Shown here: positions 54,701 to 64,000 of the stretch, one piece after another | Position numbering within the stretch: the stretch's first letter is position 1 | Layout: each line of letters begins with the position of its first letter | Assembly (NCBI RefSeq): GCF_032062135.1 | Contig: NC_092858.1 | Span: 171,804,660-171,868,659, forward strand | DNA length: 64,000 nt | Reading direction: 5' to 3' | Source: Pyxicephalus adspersus | Taxonomy: Eukaryota > Chordata > Amphibia > Anura > Pyxicephalidae | The notes under the pieces: model-generated | Database searches by the model: none | What the model saw: only the letters and a program-made list of their open reading frames with translations | Told to the model about the DNA's origin: nothing | Position numbers and translations under genes: made by a program

Positions 54701-55639
54701 TAGCTTTGTCTATTTGTGCCTTGTTTGTCTTAACTCGCAACCATGAATTGTCTGCATCCAGAAAAACAAAGACGACTCTTTTAATTAGTAATCTACTTAC
54801 TGACAAGAAATAAGGTTAGGACCACCTCCGGCGATGAGATGGCTCATCTTAACGAGCATAAAAAAAAAATTACCAGGTAACAGGTTAATCTACAGCGGCA
54901 TCGTTATGCAAGACGACACTTAATGCAACGTTTTTCTCCCAATTAAAAAGAGTCACTCGTTAGCGGCTCCCTGCAAGGTGAGAAAGGGAAAATAAGGAAA
55001 TGTTACACTTTTTTTCGTTCTGTTGCTTTGGCAACTGCTGTATCTTCTTCAAGCGAAAGAATGCATGTTCAATTTTAAGATTCATAAAGGGGTTTTGGTG
55101 GGTCACTTTCTACAAAGGTGACAACCTTGCCATTGGAAGCTGGTACTGAAAGAATGCTAAATCTTGGTACCAGAGATTCCTTGGGCGGGGATGCAAAGAA
55201 AGATGGAAATGAAAATATAGGTGAAGCAAAAAATGTGCTCCCGGTCAAAGGAGATTGTGAAGGCAGCCATTGTGTCTTATCTGTTTTTGTTTTGTGGAGT
55301 ATTTTATATATCACATTAAATCCATCACCCACAGCATCTTACATTTATGTTTGTTTGCTCCTCCAATGCTCTGTACTCTACCAGTAATGTGAAGAAGACA
55401 TACAGTTGAATTAGGAAAGATAACCCTAACCCTACGGTATTTCTTGCAACCCCATCGCAGTGGCAGTGCTGGGTCAACCAAGTCACCAAGTACCATCACT
55501 ATCACATGATAGGAGGAAGGTGCGTTATATGATCCTCATACTAAGTATTAATTATTTATTAAGGGTTCCAAAGGTGATGGAAGGATATGGGAGTATTTAA
55601 GTGACAAGTAACAGGCAGTTAACCTACTGCTCTCCATGG
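54701..55639. other. Non-coding stretch, 54780-55030 repeat-poor
   Basis: Nothing recognised. Confidence 0.35.
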
Positions 55640-56130
55640 TTTCAGTGTCAAAATAGGAATTATTGTACCCCTTCCAGGAGAGGACTGAAAATCTTTGGTC
55701 TGGGCAGAGGATTGGGCAAGCACTAGTGAAGTGATTGTTCTAGGTAGGAGCTCTTAGAGGGAGCTAAAGATGGGAAATTGCTTGCCATAGGAGCTCCCTA
55801 GGGCAGATAGGGTTGGGTAAGTGCTAGGGGAACTAGGGTTGATTAAGTGATTACCCCAGATCTTCCCTAGGGAAGCTAGAGTAGGGTAAATATTAGGGGA
55901 GACAAGATTCGCCAAGTGCTTGCCTTCGGAGCTCCCTAGGGGATCTGGGGTTGGGTAAGTGCTTGCCCTAGAAACTTCCAAGGGGAGTCAGGAATAGGTA
56001 CCTGTTAGGGGAGCTAGGTTTGGGTAAGTGTTAGGGCAGCCAGGTTGGGATAAGTGCTTGCTCTAGAAGCTTCCTATGAGAGCTAGGAATAGGTAAGTGC
56101 TAAGGGAGCTAGGGTTATTTACCAGGCCTT
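55640..56130. repeat. Degenerate minisatellite (GGAGCTAGGGTTGGGTAAGTG), left block
   Basis: Units contain GAGCTAGGGTTGGGTAAGTG and TTGCCCTAGGAGCTCCCTAG in varying spacing. The array continues at 57000-57240 after an unrelated ~870-base segment. Confidence 0.85.
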
Positions 56131-56999
56131 GGGGTGAACCTCTTTGTAACCTTTCCAAGGGAGGACTGGGAACATTTGACCTGAGCAGAAATGAATTAAG
56201 GTAGGATGGGATTCTAAGCAATGTGGCAGCTTTGCTACCTCCTGTCCTCCTAATTGACTTTAATAATGGTTGACACAGATGAAAGCCTGCTATTCTGGAT
56301 GCATAAAGGTTGTAGCTGGGATTCCTGGACATCCACTGATCCGTAGGCACCTGACAACTGTTGGTGTGGGTCTGGACCTAGTGGACAACACACAGTCTAG
56401 ATCTTTTATGGTAGGGACAAATTTTTTCCGGTTTAAACAACCATGTAAAGTGCAGTATGTTGGGTGTAGCAGAGGTAGGTGGGCATGCTGAAATGAGGAT
56501 GTTCCTAAAGGACATGGCTTATTGTTACACACTTACACTGGAAGATTTCTCCCTGGCAGATGGTTAAAGGGTAGCTGTATGCCAGATATCTGTCACTGTC
56601 TGCAAGTCCTCCTCTGATTGATATCTAAATGGGGGAGTATCTCCACTCAGGACCACAAGCCCAATATGCCGTATTATAAGTAATGCTCCAGCAATAAAAT
56701 GCCCCTCACCCTGGACCTTCCCTGACCTAAGGAATCTCAGACAGGACAGACTCTTTACATATGTCCTACCTATGACATAATTCTTTCTGCAAGACTCTCC
56801 TGAAGACCACTGTAATTTGACCATAAGCTCTTTTAACAATTTACGCCAATCACAGAAGCAGAAAAAGGAGCATTCTAGGAAGCGTGGTCTAGAACTGAAG
56901 ATTACTGGCACATTTGCAAGGAAGAGAAATCCGAATTTTTGGCAGTGAATGCCTGACCACACAGATGGCATGCCGTTAATGTGCGGCCATCCACATGCA
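56131..56999. other. Segment splitting the minisatellite; 153-codon minus frame
   Basis: A minus-strand frame (56564-57025) of 153 codons starts MHPGLSRVNACGWPH and ends SEEDLQTVTDIWHTATL. I recognise no domain, and no splice or promoter evidence supports it. The segment is probably an inserted repeat. Confidence 0.2.
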
Positions 57000-57240
57000 T
57001 TAACCCTAGAAAGCCCTGGGTGCAAGTGCTTACCCTACCCTAAGGGAGCTAAGGCTGGTTAAGTACTTGACTTAGATTGGCTCCAGGGGAGCTAGGGTTG
57101 GGTAGGCACAAGGGGAGATATTGTTTGCTCTAGGAGCACCCTAAGGGAGCTAGGGTTGGGTAAGTGCTAAGGAAGCTTGGGTTATGTAAGTGTCTGCCCT
57201 TCAAGCTTCCAAGGGGAACTAGGGTTGGAAGCTTGACGCC
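57000..57240. repeat. Degenerate minisatellite, right block
   Basis: It has the same AAGGGAGCTAGGGTTGGGTA AGTGC units as 55640-56130. Confidence 0.8.
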
Positions 57241-58017
57241 AATACTGGTTAGGGTTAATGCTCACGGATGGCGGCACAGTAACACTCTTTATCCATTCAG
57301 TGAGGGCAAAGGCTTAGAGAAATTCCTATCTGGTTGCAGAAAGAATTACTTGTATAATAATTATACATTTATATCATATTTTTCTTATAGTGAAACTAAA
57401 ATCCTTCAGAAAATTAGGCCTTATTGCTGGGTATATTTCATTTTGAAAAACATTTTCTGTATTTGACTGCTACCTAAATCTAAACATCTGCTAATGTCCT
57501 GATGGCCCTGAATCAGTTTCAGGCCACTGTGTTTTCCAGCTTGTGCATTCTACTCTTTGCAAGTATTAAAAACCCGGCACACACATAACAATGAAGTAGA
57601 AACCACAGCACAAGTTCATGCAACAAAAGACTGAAGTCCCAAACAAAAATAGTGCAAGAAATGTGCTATAAATGGCTTTATTGCTGTTGTTTAGGTAAGT
57701 TTTTTGGAAAAGATAAATGACCATCTCTTTAAAAGGGGAAGTTTTGGCAGTTTGCTGGTCTGGTGCATTGAGGTGTGTGTTAACACAATGCCAAGGAGAA
57801 AAGACATCAGCAGACATCATGATCTTGGAAAAGCAATTGTTTCAGCTTCAAGTTTATTCTGGGAAGGACTATAAAGCCATTTCCAATCTGAAGTCCATCA
57901 GTCATCAATGATAAATATTATTTAAGTGAAAAACATTTAAGACAGTTTCCAATCTTCCCGGAAGATCATGGCAGCACAGCTTAGGTTCGGAAAGTTACAT
58001 TAGAACAAACCAAAACT
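57241..58017. other. Non-coding stretch
   Basis: Nothing recognised. Confidence 0.35.
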
Positions 58018-58165
58018 AGACTATCATGGGAAAACCTCAGGGATCCAGCAAACCTGGAATGGATTCCTTAATAATTATTTGCTATTAGTTGGCAAATGTT
58101 TTCAACTCTGGACCAGATCCATTTCAGGTTTGCTGGATCACACAACTCCCCAGTCTTGCAGAGCT
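58018..58165. repeat. Palindromic MITE (family P), truncated
   Basis: GACTATCATGGGAAAACCTC, GGATCCAGCAAACCTGGAAT GG, a TTTGCTATTAGTTGGCAAAT centre and TTTCAGGTTTGCTGGATCAC form most of both halves. It lies directly against the Tc1 remnant. Confidence 0.8.
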
Positions 58166-58166
58166 G

Positions 58167-58500
58167 GCCCATTGTCTGTTGGACAGATGAGGCCAAGATG
58201 GAGATGTTTGGTCATAACGCACAGCGCCACATTTGGTGAAAATCAAACACATCACATCAGCACAATTACCCCATACCAACTGTCAAGCATGGTGGGGAAG
58301 GGGTGATGATCTGGGCTTGTTTTGCAGCCACAGGACCTGGGCACCTTTTAGTCATCAAGTCCACCAAAAAATTCACTGTATGCCAAAATATTCTTGGGCC
58401 AAATGTGAGACGACCGGCGCAACAACTAAAATATGGCCAAAATTGGGTAATGCAACAGGACAAAGATCCCAAGCTCACCAGCAAATGGGGATAGATAAAC
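58167..58500 (+). pseudogene. Tc1/mariner transposase fragment
   Basis: One frame reads CWTDEAKMEMFGHNAQRHIW, stop, KSNTSHQ, IPTVKHGGEGVMIWACFAA, then GPGHLLVIK and WVMQQDKDPKLTSKWG. These are the Tc1 DDE-domain landmarks in order: WTDE with the first catalytic Asp, the HGG-x-VMxW block, and QQD-x-DPK with the second Asp region. A TGA after HIW and a closing TAG break it. The N-terminal DNA-binding part, the third catalytic residue and the terminal inverted repeats are not seen, so it is a dead fragment. Confidence 0.85.
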
Positions 58501-59486
58501 AGATCAAAAATTCCTCTACAACAATGTGAGACTTCATCATGGCTATGGCTTCTAAGTCTCATAGATCATATTCTGCTTTGAGCCAGGGCACAGCCTGTTG
58601 GCTATATAAATGTATGGTTTTGGGTTTAGCCATGCTGTAAAATTGCCTTATTAAAAATGAATAAAAATGAATAATATTATAAATGGAACACATTAAAAAT
58701 ACATTATAAATACATTAAAAATGCCTCTCATCAGTTAAAAATTAAGTCAAAATAATGATCCTAGATTTTCTCTTTTTCATAAAAAAAGTGTTTAAGGGGT
58801 CATTCTCACTTTCTTGATCCCTTGCAGTGTGTTAAATGCATGTGCAATAATATACATTCTGTTGCGCCATTTTCTAAAAATTGGCCAAAGTGGGCCAATA
58901 TTGTGCATGCGTAGTTTTGCATCACCATTGCACCATAATGTGCATTGTGCTGCATTTTGCTTCAGGTGTCCTGGGAAAAATTTAGAATGAATGGGACTTT
59001 AGCAGTGAAACGCATGTAATGCTCATTACTGTGCATTGTATTTACCTTGAATTACCGAAGCACAAACATGTTAATAAACCCTAAATGCATACATTCTAAT
59101 GGGGCAGATCTATAAAGCAGTCAATCTGACCTTCATCAAATATTTATTTGTATATTGGATTTTAATGGACACATTGTTAACTTGATGTGACTTTAAACTT
59201 TACAGGCTTGTTTCTAAAGCTGAATCTATCACTGCAATACCGATTCTATAATAATGTAGGAGCTGGGGGGAAGAGCCATAGCACTCAGAGGGGGAGCATT
59301 TCTTTAACACACACAGCTAAAGACCTGCAACATAAATCTGCAACATAAATCAAGTCCAAATAGTTCAGTTTTTACCCCAATAAAATGATTGGAGCTGAAA
59401 AAACCCCATAGGGAAGTCAAAACTTGACTGATCATAAGCAACAGAATATTGGGTTGATGTCATGTGGTGTGAATATACCAAGTAGA
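58501..59486. other. Non-coding stretch
   Basis: No recognised feature. It includes an AT-rich run (58640-58760). Confidence 0.35.
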
Positions 59487-60155
59487 TCATAAGGCCCTGG
59501 TCCAACAGCAGTGCTCGCCAGACGCCTGTCCCCCAATCCAAGACCGCACTCTTCACCTATAGCAGGCCTCCGCTCAGCCCTGGGAGGCTAGATGAGCCGT
59601 CCCAGTACATGGTTGCCCACCAGGACTTCTGTGCATAAGGAATGGTGTCTGATGAAGGACTGACAGAGGACCAGGAGCCCCCAGGTAGTGCAGTACAAAG
59701 TCCAGAATTCAGGGCCAGAGGTCATACACGGGTAATCAATCCACAAGACTAGGTATCCAAGGGCAAAGATAAGCAGAGTCGCAGACACAAGGTCGGTCCG
59801 GGTAGTATACAAACCCGGGTCAGGTACAGCAATTCTAACAAATTACCACACCAGCAGCAGGTCAGCATAGCCTAATCCTGCAATGGGCACTGATGACTGT
59901 GAGCAGAAAGTCTTTAAAGACCCAGCAGGCAAATGGCAGGCCAGGATGAAGACTAATTTGCTCCTAAATCCCCTTCAGTCGTGCACAGCCAGTATGTGCT
60001 AGGGATGCTGGGAAGGTACGTCTCAGGGTGCACGGCTAAAGGAAAACAGGAGATGTTCCTATTTCTTTGTTCTCCATGCTGCTGCAAAAGACATCATTGG
60101 ACAGAATGAACAGTGGATGATACTGCTATGGCACACTCTGTGGGATCGCCAGCCA
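59487..60155 (-). mobile_element. LTR-like element, copy 3 (reversed)
   Basis: On the minus strand it runs from TGTGGCTGGCGATCCCACAG to GTTGGACCAGGGCC, with CAGCTGAAGGGGATTTAGGA-type bases (seen as CTAAATCCCCTTCAGTCGTG on plus) and TCCTGGTCCTCTGTCAG. It is colinear with 10207-10790 and 19377-19945. It is the longest copy and has a middle section the others lack. Confidence 0.6.
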
Positions 60156-61179
60156 CATAAGCGTCTTCTAACATAGATTGATTCACGAGCCCCCATCTTT
60201 CCTTTAAATCCCTCCATCACCACAATCCAAATGGCAGAATATCATACAGAATAATCAATCGATTACTGGTTGGATAATTGATTGGACCATCGGATCGACA
60301 AGGTCCAGAGTAAATCTGCTCACGGGTACATAACATAAGACATGTGCTGAATTAAGGCATGGTAAATATCGATCACTTATAATCCGGGTTTAATTTATCC
60401 CAATGACAGGGTATCTTTAATTCCTCCTTTCCACCACTCTTCAGTTCATATCTTGAATATGGATCGGCCAATTGCGCAATTTCATTAACCTTTCTTCCCT
60501 TATAATTTTCAAGAACCGAAAGCTTTTTGGCAGCTGCCTAATTCTTCATTTTTTAAGTCATGTTAAAATGCTGCCTAAAAATCTGCAATTTAGATAAAGA
60601 AAAAACCACGGCACCACCAGCTTATACATCAGCGAGGATGGGATTTTAATGACATTACTTGGCCAAAAAAAAGGAAAATAAATGAAAATCATTATTCTTG
60701 TAATTTTTAAATGTCAAGCTTCAGACTACAGCTAAGCCCCGCAAAATTATTCCCAGGATTTTCTGCTCCGTCTTGTCTCGAGGCGTGCGCGGTACATATA
60801 GTATTGAGCAATAAAGCACATAGAGGGGTTTAGTCAATTAAGTGCAATAGTGCTTAATCAGCAGTGCACCATGGGAAATCACATTGACATAAATTATTTC
60901 TCTCATTGAATATTTAAGATTACGGTATAGATTGAGTTCAGGAGAGCTGAAGTCATAAAGGGTGGCAGACGAAGTGTTTTAAATCAGGATCACTAAATAT
61001 AAATTGTTATTTTTACTTAAAGTGAAACTCCAGATCTGTCATGTGAGCATAGTAGCTGTTAAGGTGCTAGGAAAAGAAATCTGTTCACGTATGAATAAAT
61101 TGGGTTTGTTCCGGTTGTAAGAAGAGGACAAATACAAAATAGGAGAATGAAATGACTCTTTATGTACTCTGGGTATGCC
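60156..61179. other. Repeat-poor island
   Basis: Bases 60180-60790 show no repeat family and keep CpG (GAGGCGTGCGCGGTAC). Possibly conserved non-coding sequence. Confidence 0.35.
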
Positions 61180-62560
61180 ACTTCTTTCCCATCTATGGGC
61201 GGATCAACCAGGACACACCTCTAGGTGGCTCTGCAAGAACATTCAATCTGCTCATGCACATCTTTGGGTTGCTCTATTAAGGCTTTCAACCTGCCCATGC
61301 AAAGCTGTGGGCAGATCCTTTTGGACCTGGCCATGCCCAGTTCTAAACTGATTCATCAGGATTTTGAATCCATCCAGGCACACCTCTAGGTGGTTCTATT
61401 ACAACATTACAACTGCCTATGCACACCTCTAGGTGGTGCTATTAGAACATTACAACTACATATGCACACCTCTAGGTGGTGCTATTAGAACATTACAACT
61501 ACATATGCACACCTCTAGGTGGTGCTATTAGAACATTACAACTACATATGCACACCTCTAGGTGGTGCTATTAGAACATTACAACTACATATGCACACCT
61601 CTAGGTGTCTCAATCAGGTCTTTAGATCTGCCCAAGCACAGTGCTGGATGGCACTATCCAAAATATTAATCTGCCTATGCACAGTTCTAGGTGGTTCTAA
61701 TAATACTTTCAATATGCCCATGTACAGCTATGAGCAGCTCTTTGAGGACGTTGGCCCTGCCCATGACCATCTTTTAGTTGGTCCATCAAGACTTGTAGTC
61801 TAACAAGGAAAACCTCTGGTTTGCTTCTGGTCAAAACATTAGATCTGCCCATGCACATCTTTTTGTGGTTCTACCAGGACTATAGATCTGCTCATGCACA
61901 CCACTGAATTGTTCTGTTAGAACATTAGATCTGCCCATGCACAGTTCTGGGTGGCTCTATCAGGACGTTCAAGGACTTTGGACCTGACTATGCCCCGCTC
62001 TAAACTGATTCATAAGGATTCATTTTGTACAGCTCTAGGTGCTTATATCAAAACTTTCAATTAACTTTTTTAGAACTTTGGACCTGCTGGTGCCGAGTTT
62101 TGAGTTGATCTATCGGGACATTGACTTTAACCAGGCATTCCTTTGGTTGGCACTAACTGAACAGGATTTTGGATTTGCCTATGCCCAGATCTGAAATAAT
62201 CCATCAGGACTTTGGATCCACCCATGCACATCTATGTGATCCATCTGGATTTACATATGTCCACACCAAACTCTACATGAATTTATAAGGACTTTAGATC
62301 CACCTATGCCCAATTCTGGGGGTATCAATCAAACTTTAGGTCCACCCATGCTTAGATCTAGGTGGGACTGTAAAATGTTTCATCAATCTATTTCTAGCCC
62401 CGGGCAATTTAATGTTGATGTTGGATTTTATCAAGCTTAGCCCTGTAGGATCTATTGGGATCCAGCTCTAGGTGGGTCAACTATATGATTAAATCCACTC
62501 ACACCTAGTGACATTGCATCTGCTCACACTCAGCTCTAAATTGATTTATAAGGACATTTC
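61180..62560. repeat. 43-bp-period minisatellite with a homogeneous core
   Basis: The core at 61381-61600 has TATGCACACCTCTAGGTGGT GCTATTAGAACATTACAACT ACA repeated with starts at 61381, 61424, 61467, 61510 and 61553 (exact 43-base step). Flanking units built on TGCCCATGCACAGTTCTGG and TCAGGACTTTGGATC are much more diverged, out to about 62560. Confidence 0.9.
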
Positions 62561-64000
62561 TTAATAAACACACCAAACCTGTCCCTATGCCACATGGCTG
62601 ATAGCCCGTTTTGACCCTTCAGACAAAAGCTAAAAACTGATATAAGCTGACACCTTGCTAATGGAATGAGATTATGAAGAAGTATTATGAGAGTATGAGG
62701 AATTCTGAAAAGTAGAATTTAGAAATATAGAACACCTATCTACTACCCCCTATTTGTTTTGTCCCAATTATTCCTAACAGTCTCGTTTTGCAAGCACTCA
62801 AAAGGAAAATTGTTAGGAAACACACCAGAGAAAAAAAGGATCACAATCTCTGACAATACAGGATTTAACTCCAAAGCAGAATGCTGAGAGTAAAAAAGAA
62901 AAAATTTTATATAGAGACACATTTTAAGAGGCAGGGAAGAGGTGTGCCATTTCTTCTAGTTCAGTTCCCCTTTACCTTATTGCCAGCATGGCCTCAGCCA
63001 TATCAATTTCCTTCCCGTCCTGCATTCTAGAACCAAATCATGTTGGGGAACAGGAACCGATAATAAAGATTTATCCGTAAAGTACCCCATCTCTCTGGTG
63101 GTGGTACACCCCTCCAAAGAACAATATTCACAGCACCACCATTGTCTTTATTCCACTGCACACTTCCAATATAGAGCATACTAGTACCCCGGAGACTGAA
63201 AAACATCATTCAAGATATATAGACTAAGTATAACGATGTTGCGGCTTTATGGGGACATAACCCTCTGGGCCTGAGATGTGAGTTATAAAAAGATTGCAGT
63301 TAAGTTTCAGCCAATGACTGATTATCAGGATGGTGAGAACGGTGCTGTATCTCATCATAACCGGTCCTTCTGCTCCATAACATAGCAGCAGCTCTTCCCA
63401 GGATTTATAAGAGCCGGGGTGAACTCAGTAGACATGACACCATTTTTTTCACTATTAAATGCTGTTTTCTTTTTTCATTGGCGGCCACTATTTGGGTGAA
63501 GCCTTTATTCTTAGAACGAGAAATCATGCAGGGAAAGACTATATACAGCCAAAACTTTTTTTTTTTTGGGGGATAGAGTGGGAATGGGTTAAAACTTCTA
63601 GCTAGTTGACTCTCTTCTTAGCTTGATCATTTAGGACCATAAAAAATGTTTTACTATAGGCAGCTAGATGCGGCAATGTTCTCTAATGTGTGTAGGCACC
63701 TTATGGACCCGCTACTTCTAGTTCTGCAAATGCTGACGGGTTCTACAAATTCTGCTTGCCTGGTTGGCATTTTGCCCCTCTACTTTTGAATCACTGACCC
63801 AGAATGAGAATGCCATCACAAAAGATCAGCTTTATATCCAGACAATTAGCATTCTTTACAGGGCATTCAACAATGGTGGGTTCCATCATCTCCCAGTGAC
63901 AGGTCCTCTTTAATACAATTAGAAATGGAAGATTAGGACTGGGGAATTAAGCTGGAAAAGTCAGGACAGACAATTAGTCCGAAAAGTTACAACAGACAAT
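62561..64000. other. Non-coding right end of the window
   Basis: No exon recognised. Bases 63760-63925 (TGACCCAGAATGAGAATGCC, GTGACAGGTCCTCTTTAA) resemble MITE family M. Bases 63230-63540 are repeat-poor. Confidence 0.35.

Noticed and set aside
55640..57240. Telomere-like GGGTTA motifs
   Set aside because: They are part of a longer GAGCTAGGGTTGGGTAAGTG minisatellite unit and never form a (TTAGGG)n run.

Overview
The window looks like amphibian nuclear DNA, most likely from a frog. It is AT-rich and gene-poor, with large introns and three assembly gaps (about 5774-6068, 14135-14619, 46135-46949). It is saturated with old transposable elements. The repeat mix includes V-SINE-type SINEs, L2/CR1-type LINE 3' ends with the tail core GCGCTATATAAAT, short palindromic MITEs, Tc1/mariner remnants and one solo LTR. 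It matches what I know of anuran genomes, but no species can be named from the sequence alone.

The only gene I can support is a split protein-coding gene on the minus strand. A CpG-containing promoter at about 34.68-34.79 kb carries two RFX X-box matches and two CACGTG E-boxes. It is followed on the minus strand by a probable non-coding exon 1 (ending 34625). Four small coding exons follow: 27083-27021 (start codon at 27071-27069), 24811-24758, 8210-8073 and 5433-5371. All four are multiples of three, have canonical splice sites and join in phase 0. The last two encode a DPY-30/RIIa-type dimerisation-docking segment ending in a KPEDPLQFMLEK helix. The best guess is a TEX55-like cilium or sperm PKA-anchoring protein. 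The 3' end lies left of the window or was not recognised.

Region by region: 0-5.3 kb holds a long inverted duplication of a composite repeat and SINE/LINE tails. 5.4-8.3 kb holds two coding exons, a 72-bp satellite and a gap. 8.4-24 kb is intronic, with MITEs, LTR-like elements, Tc1 remnants and a 43-bp satellite. 24.7-34.8 kb has exons 3 and 2, a 706-bp solo LTR, a 246-bp direct duplication around a MITE fragment, a 1-kb polypurine tract, and the promoter. The promoter sits between two blocks of one minisatellite (33.0-34.4 and 35.8-36.6 kb). From 35 to 64 kb no coding exon was recognised. That part holds more SINE/LINE/MITE copies, nested insertions, a 5S-rRNA-like fragment beside the third gap, a second polypurine tract (50.9-51.7 kb), minisatellites at 55.6-57.2 and 61.2-62.6 kb, and several repeat-poor islands.

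No bacterial-type operon, CRISPR array or novel defence-like system is present. The points most worth following up are the cilium-type promoter with its small-exon gene, and several recent-looking structural rearrangements.
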